Source: JAJFUG01 sp964473155 (lineage in GTDB: Bacteria; Gemmatimonadota; Glassbacteria; GWA2-58-10). From it: 64,000 nt of DNA. The stretch is from the NCBI GenBank assembly GCA_964473155.1, contig CAYYNT010000001.1:164079-228078 (forward strand). Direction: 5' to 3'. Of this stretch, positions 9,716 to 18,847 are shown in pieces. The notes beneath the pieces were generated by a model that was not told where the DNA came from, made no database searches, and saw nothing but the letters and a program-made list of their open reading frames with translations. A program made the translations under genes and the position numbers. Positions within the stretch are counted from its first letter, which is position 1, and every line of letters starts with the position of its first letter.

Positions 9716-10531
9716 ATGCGTACTCTGGTCATAACGTTCATAGCAGTTTTGTTCTGCTCAAGCAGCGCTCTGTCACAAAAACTGATCCCCAAAAGCGAAA
9801 GTGAACGGCGAGGAGCCGAAAGTTACAACAAGGCAGTCGAGGCGTTTTCAGCCGGCGATTTTTCGGCCAGCATCCCCTTCTTTCTGGCTGCCGACAGCCT
9901 GATTGGCGATAGAAGCGTGTTGGACCGCAACAAACTCCGTTTCGCTCTTGGCGCTGCTTATCTCAAAACCGGCAAACCATCCCAGGCGCTGGAATGGTTT
10001 ATCCGGGTGGCCAGTTCAGACTCAACCTACCCTTATGTCCAGTTGCAGGCGGCGGAAAGCGCCCGTCTGGCCGGACAAACCGACCAGGCTCTGAAATTCT
10101 ACCAGAAAGCCGCCGCCCAGGCTCCGGACAAAGAAAAAATTCCGATGCTGAAGCGTACAGGAGAGATGCAGGAGAAAAAGGGACAGCTTCAGGCTGCGGT
10201 TGAAACACTCACGAGGGCGCTCGAAATAACTCGGAACGGGGCGCTCTTCCTGCAGCGCGGCCAGCTCTATGACCGGCTGGCGCAGGCTGTAGACCATGCG
10301 CAGGATGAGAACTACGATGTCGAGGGGGCGATAAAAAGGGGTGTGATGACAGTGGAAAGCATGGAACGCGCCATAGAACTGCGCGAAAAGGCCCTGTCCG
10401 ACTATCGCTCCGCCGCCGCGGATGCCTCCCTGGCCGCAACAGCGAACCGCTTTATCGAACGCTCGGAAATTATCCTTCAAAATAACAGAGTGGTGATCTC
10501 GGAAATCAATTATCAGAAAAGCAACGAATAA
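9716..10531 (+). CDS. Exported TPR protein, partial paralogue of the upstream gene
   Basis: 271 residues from the ATG at 9716. The frame is open from 9620, but those codons would cover the hairpin at 9640-9668; from 9716 the protein begins with a clean signal peptide ending around Ser-Ala-Leu-Ser. Three to four TPR units occupy about residues 30-190. The C-terminal 70 residues repeat the layout of the upstream protein's end: DVEGAI..G.MT, a helix with Ala-Leu-Ser-Asp, then an Asn/Gln-rich helix ending in an acidic-basic tail. The two genes are co-oriented and probably act in one envelope complex. No function can be named. Confidence 0.7.
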   Translation: MRTLVITFIAVLFCSSSALSQKLIPKSESERRGAESYNKAVEAFSAGDFSASIPFFLAADSLIGDRSVLDRNKLRFALGAAYLKTGKPSQALEWFIRVASSDSTYPYVQLQAAESARLAGQTDQALKFYQKAAAQAPDKEKIPMLKRTGEMQEKKGQLQAAVETLTRALEITRNGALFLQRGQLYDRLAQAVDHAQDENYDVEGAIKRGVMTVESMERAIELREKALSDYRSAAADASLAATANRFIERSEIILQNNRVVISEINYQKSNE

Positions 10532-10585
10532 GGCCAGCGGCAAAACAGAATTATCCGGACTTCACCAACGCGCGTAATAAACAAC

Positions 10586-10607
10586 CAGGGGCGGCCGGCC
10601 GCCCCTG
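10586..10607. terminator. 22-base perfect palindrome between convergent genes
   Basis: CAGGGGCGGCCGGCCGCCCCTG is its own reverse complement. It lies between the end of the TPR gene (plus strand) and the end of the mutase gene (minus strand), the expected place for a bidirectional terminator. It lacks a T-run on either side, so termination may be Rho-dependent or inefficient. Confidence 0.5.
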
Positions 10608-10666
10608 CTGACTTCTTCCGCAACATCTTTTCAATACAATCCCGTCTGGTAAGTCCTTGGCAATTT

Positions 10667-12454
10667 TCAGCTTTTTAACACCTCATCCACCTGAAGCATG
10701 AAATCCTTTTTCAGGGCCGCCAGCCGTCCAGCCGCATCTTCCTTCGCCCGCGCCACCGAACCGCCCTCCTCCACCTGACGCACGGCTGAGAAATAGAGCT
10801 TCACTTTGGGCTCAGTGCCGCTGGGACGCAAGGTCACCCGGCAGCCATCCGCCAGGAAGAAAACCAGGACATTGGCTTTCGGCAGATACGTCCTGTAGAC
10901 ATGGCCGCTGTTCAGGTCCCGGCGTTCCCCTGTCTGAAGGTCCCAGCAACCGGTGACCCGGCTGCCTGAAATCGCAGCCGGTGTTGTCTCGCGGAAATGC
11001 TTGAGCAGTCCGGCGATTCTTCCGGCGCCCTCGATGCCTTTCAGGGTGAGCGAGGCCGCACCCTCCAGATAGACCCCGTAGGCCTGATATATTTCATCCA
11101 GATAATCACCCAGGGTCATGCCGCGGCTCATACACCAGGCAGCTATTTCGGCTATCATCTGCGAGCTGACCACCGAGTCCTTGTCCCGCGCATGAGTGCC
11201 GACCAGGTATCCGTAGCTCTCCTCGCCGCCGAACACGTAGGTTCGGCCGCGCCCTTCCTGCTCGAATATATGGATCTGCTCGCCGATATACTTGAATCCG
11301 GTAAGAGTCTCAACCACTTCCGCGCCGAAACTCGTGGCGATTGCGTGCTGCAGTTCTGTTGTGACGATAGTCTTAACCACCACCGGCTTTTCGGGAAGCG
11401 TGCCGCGGGCATGCCGCTGGCTCAGGATGTAATGACAGAGCAGGGAGCCGATCTGATTGCCGTTGAGCAGTTCGAAACGGCCCTCTGCGTTGCGGAACGC
11501 CAGTCCCATGCGGTCCGCGTCCGGATCGGTTCCAAGCACCAGATGCGCCCCGGATGCCTCGGCCCGCTGTATTGCCAGGGTAAGCGCCTCTTTCTCCTCC
11601 GGATTCGGGCTTTTTACGGTAGGGAACTCGCTGTCCGGATTGCGCTGGCTTTCCAGCACCTCGACCCGTTTAAGCCCCATGCGCTCGAACGCCCGGGGGA
11701 CCATGGTGACGCCTGTCCCGTGGAGGGGAGTGTATACTATGCTTAAGCTGTCGGCCATCCGGGCGATCACATCCGGCTGGATCACCTGCCTGTGCACCGC
11801 GTCCAGGAAAGCCTCATCGACATCCGGCCCGAGCCAGACCAGCAGTCCCCGGCTCTCGGCCTCCTCGCGGCTGATCCTTTTCACCTCGGAGAGGGAATGG
11901 ATACGGCGGACCTCGGTGATTATCCCTTCATCGTGCGGCGGCACTATCTGGCCGCCATCGCTCCAGCAGACCTTGTACCCGTTATACTCCGGCGGATTGT
12001 GGCTGGCGGTGATCACTACACCGGCCGTGGCCTTGAGATAACGCACGGCGAAAGACAGCACCGGAGTGGGACGCAGTTCCGGGAACAGATAGGCCTTTAT
12101 TCCGTTGCCGGCCAGCACCAGGGCGGTTTCCAGGGCGAAAAGGCCGCTTTTGCGGCGCGGGTCGTGGGCGATGGCGCAGGACGGGGAGTCGAGTTTCTGT
12201 CCCAGAATGTAGTTGGCAAGGCCCTGGGTGGTCATGCGCACGATATACTGGTTCATCCGGTTCGTGCCCGCGCCGATCACGCCGCGCAGGCCTGCCGTGC
12301 CGAATTCGAGGTCCATGTGGAACCGGTCGGTCAGCTCGCCCCAGTCAGCGCTGTCCCAGAGAGCCTTGATCTCATCGCGGGCATCCGCGCCGAATTCCTC
12401 GCTCATCCACTGGCGGGCGAGTTTTTCCACCCTTGGATCAAGTTTGTCGGACAT
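10667..12454 (-). CDS. pgcA: Phospho-sugar mutase (phosphoglucomutase/phosphomannomutase)
   Basis: 595 residues, the length of the PgcA-type bacterial phosphoglucomutases. The phosphoserine loop TASHNP is at residues 149-154 (Ser151 is phosphorylated), the metal loop reads DPDADRMG, the sugar-binding loop GEESYG, and a C-terminal RPSGTEPK phosphate-binding motif is present. It interconverts hexose 1- and 6-phosphates, feeding glycogen/trehalose breakdown and nucleotide-sugar synthesis, which this genome needs for its surface glycans. AAGGA precedes the ATG at 12454 by four bases. Glucose versus mannose specificity cannot be read with certainty; the overall length and N-terminal helical extension favour glucose. 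It is a monocistronic cytoplasmic enzyme facing away from the TPR genes. Confidence 0.88.
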   Translation of the reverse strand: MSDKLDPRVEKLARQWMSEEFGADARDEIKALWDSADWGELTDRFHMDLEFGTAGLRGVIGAGTNRMNQYIVRMTTQGLANYILGQKLDSPSCAIAHDPRRKSGLFALETALVLAGNGIKAYLFPELRPTPVLSFAVRYLKATAGVVITASHNPPEYNGYKVCWSDGGQIVPPHDEGIITEVRRIHSLSEVKRISREEAESRGLLVWLGPDVDEAFLDAVHRQVIQPDVIARMADSLSIVYTPLHGTGVTMVPRAFERMGLKRVEVLESQRNPDSEFPTVKSPNPEEKEALTLAIQRAEASGAHLVLGTDPDADRMGLAFRNAEGRFELLNGNQIGSLLCHYILSQRHARGTLPEKPVVVKTIVTTELQHAIATSFGAEVVETLTGFKYIGEQIHIFEQEGRGRTYVFGGEESYGYLVGTHARDKDSVVSSQMIAEIAAWCMSRGMTLGDYLDEIYQAYGVYLEGAASLTLKGIEGAGRIAGLLKHFRETTPAAISGSRVTGCWDLQTGERRDLNSGHVYRTYLPKANVLVFFLADGCRVTLRPSGTEPKVKLYFSAVRQVEEGGSVARAKEDAAGRLAALKKDFMLQVDEVLKS

Positions 12455-12608
12455 GATTTCCTTCCATATTTCGATTCATTTATGATTGATTATTGAACGG
12501 GTCATAGATGCATGGCGGTTGCATCGCACGCATACAATATACGCACAATCCCGCGACGGATAAAGAATATCGGCCGCTCTGGCGCGTCAGCATACCGTGA
12601 GACCGGGT

Positions 12609-15600
12609 TCACCAGCCCGCGCGCGGCGGACCGAAAGATCTCAGTTCAACGATCGGGTCAAGGGCCAGCGCACTTGAACGCAGTTGATCGGCTTCGGCTT
12701 TACGCCCCAATCCCTCCAGGGCCAGCGCCCTGCGGAAACGTTCACGGGCCAGCGGCACTTTTTCGGAAAGCGGCAGGCCATCGCCAGGTCCACCGTCATC
12801 ACTAAATCCGGTGTTTTCAACCGCCGACAGCATCCGCTCGAACACTGCCCGCGACTCAGCCCTCCGGCCCAGCCGCTCCAAGGCCCGGCCGCGGAAATAC
12901 TGGGCCGCCGATGACCCCGGCAGGCTGTCCGAAACCACGGCAAAGTAAAGCTCCCGGGCCTCTTTTTTCCGGCCCAACGCTTCCAAAGCGGCGCCAGCTT
13001 TGTAATTCTCCCGCGTGTATTTTACTCCTGGCTGCGCCTTGACTTCCAGATTGTCAGGGTACGACATGGCCGCCCGGTAATAATCCAGGGCTGCCGTGTA
13101 CTCTCCACGCGAGAAGGCCTGGTCTCCCAGGGCCAGGTTGGCCTCCACCCAGTAGCGATGGACATCGTACCCGCCCTCCCAGCAGTGGAAACGGCGCGCG
13201 GCCAGAGTTTCAAGAGCGTCACGGTGACGGCCGAGCTGAACGTACAGCGATACCAGGCGCTTGATTGAAGGGTCAGTGGAAAGAACCGTTGCGCGATGAC
13301 GTTCCAGCAATTCCAGACGCTCCTGCCGGCTTACGTCGAGACGCTCCAGCACCTGATCCAGTTCGGTCATCGAAACGGCCAGCGAGCTGCCGGCAGCGAC
13401 AGCCGCCTCGTATGCTGCCCGCGCCCCGGCATTATCGCCCCTCTCCGCGCGGGAGTACCCGAGGTTGCGCCAGGCGCGCGCATTCGAGCGGTCCAGACCG
13501 GTGGATTTCTCCCAGGCCGCTATGGCCTCGTCCCTCCGTCCCAGACTGAAAAACAGTTCTCCCAGGAGAGATAAGGCGGGTGGATCATCCGGCGCGGCGG
13601 CTGCTGCCCACTCCAGCACAGGCAGGCTCTCCAGTCCGCTCGGGAAATTCAGGGCCGGATCAGCGCGCCTGGCCCGGTCAAGAGCCTCCCTGGAGGCGGC
13701 ATTCTCTCCCTGCATGTGTCTGCACCAGGCAAGATGGTACAGCAGCATGGGAGTCTTCAGCTCCCCGGTGGATTCTATGACGCGGGCAGCCTCTCCGTAA
13801 AGCCCGCATCTTGCATAGCGGACGGCAAGCTCGATACGGTTGAAACTCTCTCCCCGCAGGAGCGCATAAAGAGTGTCGCGCGCCGCTTTCGCCTGCATAG
13901 TCCGTCCCAGTCCCTCAAGAGCCTTTGCGCGCTCGGATGCGGACAGGAAATCCAGCGGATCATCCACCTGCGCGTCGGCAGCGGCTTCCAGCGCCTCGGC
14001 GAAACGCCCGAGACGGTTCAGCGCCAGGGCCTGCACAGCCCTGGCCTCGGTATTGTCACCGTTGCCGCGCACGGCCCGGGTTGCCCGTTCGAGCGCCTCA
14101 ACCCAGCGTCCCTGACGCGCCGAGAGACAGGCCAGATAAAGGTTGGACACACCGTAATACGTAAAGTCATAGCTGGCGCGGGCCAACTCGCTCTCCGCCC
14201 GCCGGTGTTCTCCCAATCCGAGAAAAGCCAGGCCCAGGTAATAGCGGGTCTTACCGTATGTTTCGTCCCGCGACAGAGCTTTTTTCAGGTATTCAGCCGC
14301 ATCGGCGTATAATCCCCTTTTCAGCAGCATCACGCCCAGGGCGGTGTTGGAGCGCAGGTCTCCGCTGTCACGACGCAGCGCCTCCCGGTAGCAGGCCTCG
14401 GCGCGTTCCGGCTCGCCGAATCGTTCATGGTAGTCGCCCATCAGTAACAGCTTCTCGTTGCTCTCGGCTTTGTCCGGCGCGGGAAAAGGCGGCTCCGGGG
14501 ACGGCAGGGGCGGATTGGCCGGACGCGGGAGGCTGAAAGCGATCAGCGTATCGCCATCGGCGTCCAGAACGCAGATGCGATAATCGTAAAGCTCCACGCC
14601 TTTCAACGGGGCAGCCGACAGGTTTACCGGCGTACCCGGTGCGGCGTCCAGGCTGCGGCGCACAAGCTCGGCTGTCCCTGATTTCAAGATTACAGCGGCG
14701 CCGGGTACGGCGCCGGTGGGATACCAGCCTGCGTTGATACGACCTTTCTCCAGGCGCAGGCTGACCGCGCCCTCAAGGTTGGCCCAGTCCCAGCCGCCGA
14801 TCCCGCGCACCGGGAACCAGAAATGGCTGAAAGTCTTGGTCTCGCCGGGCAGAAGCCAGTGATAATCCGGCTGATTGTCGGAATAGGCCCCGGCCTGCGG
14901 CTCCACCAGGGGAGCGTCCCCGTCTGTAAGCACGCTCTCCCAGAGGCGGCCGGCGGGAGATGTCCCGCAATACCAGAGTTTCTTGCCGCGCACGATATGG
15001 TGGTCGGCCCAGTGGACCAGACCGCCCTGCTCCTCAGGGCTCCAGCTTCCGTGAAAATCATCCTGCGACCCGACAATGAAATAGCTCGTGCCGCCGGGGG
15101 CGTTCTCCCAGCGCCGAAGGTCGACTCCCTCGTTCACCGGCCAGCGGTAGAACTCGTGCTTGCTGTGTCCGGTGGCGATCTCCCCCGGTATGACCGCCTG
15201 GAACTGCTGCGAACCCCGCACCCCGGCATCCGCCCACCAGAGGAACGGTTTCGGATATGGGGTGCAGTTGGTCAGACGGACCCGGGTCTCGATCCAGGTG
15301 CGCCCCGGATGAACGGTGTTTCCCACGGCCCAGCGCATACCGCAGGTGCGCTCGATCTCACCGGTCCAGACTGTTTTCGAGCCGTCGGGATTCTCCACGA
15401 TCCGGTGCTCGACCGGGCGGAAACCGGAGGGACGGTGGCCGTGGGGAAAATTCCACTCGATTCCGCCCGAAATCCAGGCCCCGGCCATCCCGACCAGCGC
15501 GGGCTTTATCGTGCGCTGGTCCTGAAGGAAATGATACCCTCCCGCGGTCTTGTCGAAGGCATCGTGCAACCGCCCGCCGATCTCCGGCAGCACCAGGGCG

Positions 15601-15875
15601 CTGACATATTCGTTCTCCAGCCTGACTCCCCGGTAAGTGGCGGTTGTTTTTTCCTCTGTCAGCTTGTCGAACATCGGATAAGGATAGATTGTCCCGCCGC
15701 GCACTTTCCAGACTGGCATGGCCTCCGGCGGACCGAGTTTCCAGGCGGGGAAAGTGACCGCCTCCTCCCGGACAGTCACCGGCTGGGCGGCCGCGGCGAA
15801 AGATGCGCAGACAAGGAACAAGGCAAAACAACAGGACGGGACGTTCAAGAGTCTCTTAGCATAATCGGCGGACAT
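12609..15875 (-). CDS. Secreted DUF5107 domain protein with long TPR array
   Basis: 1088 residues starting at an ATG preceded by GGAG. A signal peptide ends near residue 30. Residues about 35-330 form a DUF5107 domain, a beta-sandwich related to aldose-1-epimerases and known in carbohydrate-associated proteins (patterns LPEIGGR, EWNFPHGH). After a short beta-rich linker (about 370-460) come roughly fifteen TPR or TPR-like helices to the end. DUF5107-TPR proteins are usually exported and occur near polysaccharide-use genes. A sugar-binding head on a protein-binding solenoid is the likely design; catalysis is unproven. It stands alone, with a 154-base gap to the mutase gene and a 214-base gap to tRNA-Leu. 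Confidence 0.83.
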   Translation of the reverse strand: MSADYAKRLLNVPSCCFALFLVCASFAAAAQPVTVREEAVTFPAWKLGPPEAMPVWKVRGGTIYPYPMFDKLTEEKTTATYRGVRLENEYVSALVLPEIGGRLHDAFDKTAGGYHFLQDQRTIKPALVGMAGAWISGGIEWNFPHGHRPSGFRPVEHRIVENPDGSKTVWTGEIERTCGMRWAVGNTVHPGRTWIETRVRLTNCTPYPKPFLWWADAGVRGSQQFQAVIPGEIATGHSKHEFYRWPVNEGVDLRRWENAPGGTSYFIVGSQDDFHGSWSPEEQGGLVHWADHHIVRGKKLWYCGTSPAGRLWESVLTDGDAPLVEPQAGAYSDNQPDYHWLLPGETKTFSHFWFPVRGIGGWDWANLEGAVSLRLEKGRINAGWYPTGAVPGAAVILKSGTAELVRRSLDAAPGTPVNLSAAPLKGVELYDYRICVLDADGDTLIAFSLPRPANPPLPSPEPPFPAPDKAESNEKLLLMGDYHERFGEPERAEACYREALRRDSGDLRSNTALGVMLLKRGLYADAAEYLKKALSRDETYGKTRYYLGLAFLGLGEHRRAESELARASYDFTYYGVSNLYLACLSARQGRWVEALERATRAVRGNGDNTEARAVQALALNRLGRFAEALEAAADAQVDDPLDFLSASERAKALEGLGRTMQAKAARDTLYALLRGESFNRIELAVRYARCGLYGEAARVIESTGELKTPMLLYHLAWCRHMQGENAASREALDRARRADPALNFPSGLESLPVLEWAAAAAPDDPPALSLLGELFFSLGRRDEAIAAWEKSTGLDRSNARAWRNLGYSRAERGDNAGARAAYEAAVAAGSSLAVSMTELDQVLERLDVSRQERLELLERHRATVLSTDPSIKRLVSLYVQLGRHRDALETLAARRFHCWEGGYDVHRYWVEANLALGDQAFSRGEYTAALDYYRAAMSYPDNLEVKAQPGVKYTRENYKAGAALEALGRKKEARELYFAVVSDSLPGSSAAQYFRGRALERLGRRAESRAVFERMLSAVENTGFSDDGGPGDGLPLSEKVPLARERFRRALALEGLGRKAEADQLRSSALALDPIVELRSFGPPRAGW

Positions 15876-16019
15876 GGCGGGTTCTCCGGTCGCTGGACAA
15901 GCTGAGATTTTTGTCTGGTGAATTTTCGAATGATAAATCTAATCCGAATTTAAGCCTCGAGTTATCTGACGGCAACTGCTGAATTTGACAGACCGGTGGG
16001 AGGATGGCGCTGAACTGGG

Positions 16020-16048
16020 TTGACTTATCGCTTATGCATGCGTATATT
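16020..16048 (+). promoter_or_regulatory. Sigma-70 promoter of tRNA-Leu
   Basis: TTGACT (16020-16025), a 17-base spacer, then TATATT (16043-16048). This is one mismatch from consensus in the -35 box and a good -10. Transcription would start near 16055, about 35 bases ahead of the mature tRNA. Confidence 0.75.
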
Positions 16049-16089
16049 ACAAGCTTGCAACGGCTGAATCGCACGAACCGGAAAAACAT

Positions 16090-16176
16090 GCCGGCGTGGT
16101 GGAACTGGTAGACGCACGGGACTCAAAATCCCGCGGGGGCGACTCCATGACGGTTCGATCCCGTCCGCCGGCACCA
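16090..16176 (+). tRNA. tRNA-Leu (anticodon CAA)
   Basis: An 87-base gene with a seven-pair acceptor stem (GCCGGCG with CGCCGGC). The anticodon loop CTCAAAA at 16122-16128 gives anticodon CAA (codon UUG). It has the long variable arm expected of a class II tRNA, a T-arm with GGTTCGATCC, and an encoded CCA at 16174-16176. A promoter and an intrinsic terminator flank it, so it is transcribed alone. Confidence 0.95.
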
Positions 16177-16180
16177 GATA

Positions 16181-16219
16181 AAAACGGCGCTCCTTTCGAG
16201 GAACGCCGTTTTCGTTTTG
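16181..16219 (+). terminator. Intrinsic terminator after tRNA-Leu
   Basis: AAAACGGCG (16181-16189) pairs with CGCCGTTTT (16204-16212), with further TCCT/AGGA pairing inside, followed by CGTTTTG. It starts five bases after the tRNA CCA end. Confidence 0.8.
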
Positions 16220-16250
16220 TTATAAACAAATGATATATCTCTTCAGAAGC

Positions 16251-16407
16251 GTGTTGAAAAATGATTACAAAACACAATCCCCTGTTTCACTCTTTGTTAA
16301 GGGGGAATTCAAAACCGCTATTGACAAACATTTACAGATAGCCTGAAGTGACGGCCGTTCCTCCCCCCTTGCCAAGGGGGGATCGAGGGGGATTCAATAA
16401 TCAACAC
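16251..16407. repeat. Putative 157-bp MITE-like element
   Basis: The ends are GTGTTGA (16251-16257) and TCAACAC (16401-16407), extending as an imperfect inverted repeat matching at about 12 of 16 positions. Inside are an AATCCCC / GGGGATT pair and a hairpin with nine pairs, T + six C + TT against AA + six G + A (16362-16370 / 16374-16382). No coding capacity and no transposase. It sits between two genes' ends, where such elements accumulate. No clear target-site duplication was found, so the boundary is tentative. Confidence 0.4.
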
Positions 16408-16432
16408 ACCTTTCAGAGAAATCCTTAACCAA

Positions 16433-16882
16433 TCAGAAATGCTTCTCGCACTGGCGCGGGTCGAAAGGCTTCTTCTCACGCTCCTGCCAGTAGGTCGGGG
16501 CGTCCTTGTCCCAGTGCAGTATCAACGGGCGCTTGCGTAAAATACGCAGCAACAGCCCCACCGGGGTGAGCACCAGGTAGAACACAACTGTCAGAATAAG
16601 GCGCGTGTTGAACCAGCCCAGGGCATGGGCCAGTTTCATCCAGCCCTTGTGGAACGGGGCCAGGGCCGCCGGACGGGTGGCGGCCAGGTAGATCAGCACC
16701 AGCCCCACCGCACCGAAAAGACGGGCCGCCAGGATATGGTCGCGCCAGAAAGTCAGCGCCCCGATTGCGGCCAGCACTCCCCCGATCAGGAACCCGAATT
16801 TCTTCATCTCGGAAATGTCGATCTCGTCCTGAACCTGTTCCCGCACCAGGTCGCTCAGTCTGGGACGATACTTGTCTTCCAC
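16433..16882 (-). CDS. SxtJ-family small membrane protein
   Basis: 149 residues from a GTG at 16882 that follows GGAG by eight bases; an upstream ATG at 16900 lacks a ribosome site. An acidic N-terminal segment is followed by three or four hydrophobic helices (two around residues 28-70, one or two near 95-115) and an aromatic-rich tail. Size, topology and position directly after a carbamoyltransferase gene match the SxtJ family, named from saxitoxin clusters but widespread in surface-glycan loci. Its role is unknown. The start lies inside the carbamoyltransferase gene (28-base overlap), so the two are translationally coupled. Confidence 0.8.
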   Translation of the reverse strand: MEDKYRPRLSDLVREQVQDEIDISEMKKFGFLIGGVLAAIGALTFWRDHILAARLFGAVGLVLIYLAATRPAALAPFHKGWMKLAHALGWFNTRLILTVVFYLVLTPVGLLLRILRKRPLILHWDKDAPTYWQEREKKPFDPRQCEKHF

Positions 16883-18675
16883 TCGTCTGTCTCCGGCCAT
16901 TCAGGCTGTTCGCGTTTATCCAGCAGGCAGTCGCCTAACACCAGGTAATCGATGTTCGTGCGCATGAAACAGCGGTACGCGTCCTCCGGCGTGCAGACTA
17001 TCGGCTCGCCGCGCACGTTGAACGAGGTGTTGATTATCACCGGGCAGCCGGTGAGATTCTTGAACTCTTTTATGATGTCGTAGTAAAGCGGGCTGTGCTC
17101 GCGCGCGACTGTCTGGACCCGCGCCGAGTTGTCGACGTGCGTGATGGCCGGGACCACCGAGCGCACCTGGTTGACCTTTTCCAGCCCGGTCACCTGTTCG
17201 TTCGCGCTTCCGGAAACCAGCTTGTCCGGCTGCACCTGTCCGACTAACAGCATGTAGGGGCTGTCGGCCTCGAAATCGAAATACTCGTTCAGGTCCTCGC
17301 GCAGCACGGAGGGGGCGAACGGACGGAAAGACTCGCGGAACTTGATCTTCAGGTTCATCACGCGCTGCATCTCCGGCGAGCGGGCGTCACCGATAATGCT
17401 CCGTCCGCCCAGCGCCCGCGGACCGAACTCCATGCGGCCCTGCAGGAGGCCGATCACTTTCTGCGAGTCGATCAGCGCGGCCACTTTCGCGGGCAGTTCC
17501 TCCGCCGGAACGCGGGTGTAGGGGTAACCGTTTTCTTTCAGGAAAGCCTGCACCTGCTCGCTGCTGAACTGCGGCCCCAGATAGCTGCCGCGCTGGCTGT
17601 CCTTGCGGCCGTCCGCGACCCGCGGCTCTCCGAGATAGCGGTGCCAGGCGTAAAGGGCCGCGCCCAGCGCCCCGCCGGCATCTCCGGCCGCGGGCTGGAT
17701 CCAGATTTTCTCGAACGGCCCCTCCTTGAGCAGACGGCCATTGGCTACGCAGTTCAGAGCCACGCCGCCGGCCAGACAGAGGTTCTTCATCCCGGTGCGC
17801 TGGTGCACATGACGGCCCATGCGGAGCATGACCTCCTCGGTGACCGCCTGGATCGAGCGGGCCATGTCCATCTCGCGCTTCGTGATCGGGGACTCGCTCC
17901 TGCGCGGCGGCCCGCCGAAAAGCTGATCGAAACGGCTGTTGGTCATGCGCAGCCCGGCGCAGTAATCGAAATAGCTCAGGTTGAGACGGAAAGAACCATC
18001 CGGTTTGATATCGATCAGCTCGCGGCGGATAAGGTCCTCGTACACCGGCTCGCCATAGGGCGCCAGGCCCATCAGCTTGTACTCGCCGGAATTGACCTTG
18101 AAGCCGGTGAAATAAGTGAACGCGCTGTAGAGCAGTCCCAACGAGTGCGGGAAGCGTATCTCGGCCAGAAGTTCGATCTCGTTCCCGCACCCGGCGCCGA
18201 ACGTGGTGGTGGCCCACTCCCCCACCCCGTCGATTGTCAATATCGCCGCCTCGTTGAACGGCGAGGGGTAGAATGCACTGGCGGCGTGGGACTCGTGGTG
18301 CTCGGGGAAGATTATTTTACCGTCGTAATCCAACTCACGGCGGATCGTCTCGCCCAGAAACAGTTTCTGCTTGAGCCAGAGCGGGACAGCCTGTATCCAG
18401 GAACGGACACCGGCAGGCGCGTAACTCAGATAGGTTTCGAGGATACGCTCGAATTTCAGGAATGGCTTGTCGTAAAACGCCACGAAATCGAGTTTGTCCG
18501 CCTCGATTCCCGCCTCCTCAAGGCAGAAGGCAACGGCGTTCACGGGGAAAGAAAAATCGTGCTTGATCCGCGTGAAACGCTCCTCCTGTGCGGCGGCAAT
18601 AATTTCACCATCGCGCACCAGGCAGGCGGCGCTGTCGTGGTAGAAAGCCGAGATTCCGAGTATGGTGGTCGGCAA
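16855..18675 (-). CDS. Carbamoyltransferase (NodU/CmcH/TobZ family)
   Basis: 606 residues, the usual family length. The N-terminal Kae1-like half has GISAFYHDSAA at residues 7-17, the metal-binding HHESHAASAF around 126-135, and TIDGVGEW. The C-terminal YrdC-like half holds GRMEFGPRALG, which helps bind carbamoyl-adenylate. These enzymes use carbamoyl phosphate and ATP to place a carbamoyl group on a hydroxyl, often of a sugar or secondary metabolite. The start is TTG at 18675, preceded by GGAG at about eight bases and 13 bases after the DUF5989 stop. The three-gene operon suggests the carbamoylated product is an envelope glycan or lipid; the acceptor is unknown. Confidence 0.93.
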   Translation of the reverse strand: MPTTILGISAFYHDSAACLVRDGEIIAAAQEERFTRIKHDFSFPVNAVAFCLEEAGIEADKLDFVAFYDKPFLKFERILETYLSYAPAGVRSWIQAVPLWLKQKLFLGETIRRELDYDGKIIFPEHHESHAASAFYPSPFNEAAILTIDGVGEWATTTFGAGCGNEIELLAEIRFPHSLGLLYSAFTYFTGFKVNSGEYKLMGLAPYGEPVYEDLIRRELIDIKPDGSFRLNLSYFDYCAGLRMTNSRFDQLFGGPPRRSESPITKREMDMARSIQAVTEEVMLRMGRHVHQRTGMKNLCLAGGVALNCVANGRLLKEGPFEKIWIQPAAGDAGGALGAALYAWHRYLGEPRVADGRKDSQRGSYLGPQFSSEQVQAFLKENGYPYTRVPAEELPAKVAALIDSQKVIGLLQGRMEFGPRALGGRSIIGDARSPEMQRVMNLKIKFRESFRPFAPSVLREDLNEYFDFEADSPYMLLVGQVQPDKLVSGSANEQVTGLEKVNQVRSVVPAITHVDNSARVQTVAREHSPLYYDIIKEFKNLTGCPVIINTSFNVRGEPIVCTPEDAYRCFMRTNIDYLVLGDCLLDKREQPEWPETDEWKTSIVPD

Positions 18676-18688
18676 ACGGGCGCTCCGC

Positions 18689-18847
18689 TTAGAACAGGGT
18701 ATAGATGAAAGGCGAAAGGACCGAGCTCTCGGCGAAAATAATCAGGACACTCAAAAGTAAAAGCACAACCACAATCGGTGTGAGCCACCATTTTTTCTGG
18801 TGCTTCAGGAAATCCCAGAGCTCGGCGATCATACTCATCCGCGGCAT
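18689..18847 (-). CDS. DUF5989 family small membrane protein, 52 residues
   Basis: A small gene: ATG at 18847 with GGGAG seven bases before it, TAA at 18691-18689. The protein begins MPRMSMIAELWDFL, then has a basic KKWW patch, one transmembrane helix (about residues 24-40) rich in Val and Leu, and the ending SPFIYTLF. This is the pattern of DUF5989 proteins, which are found almost only beside carbamoyltransferase and SxtJ genes. Here it is the first gene of that operon, 13 bases ahead of the carbamoyltransferase start. It may anchor the complex at the inner membrane; that is inference. It is short enough for automatic gene callers to miss. Confidence 0.85.
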   Translation of the reverse strand: MPRMSMIAELWDFLKHQKKWWLTPIVVVLLLLSVLIIFAESSVLSPFIYTLF

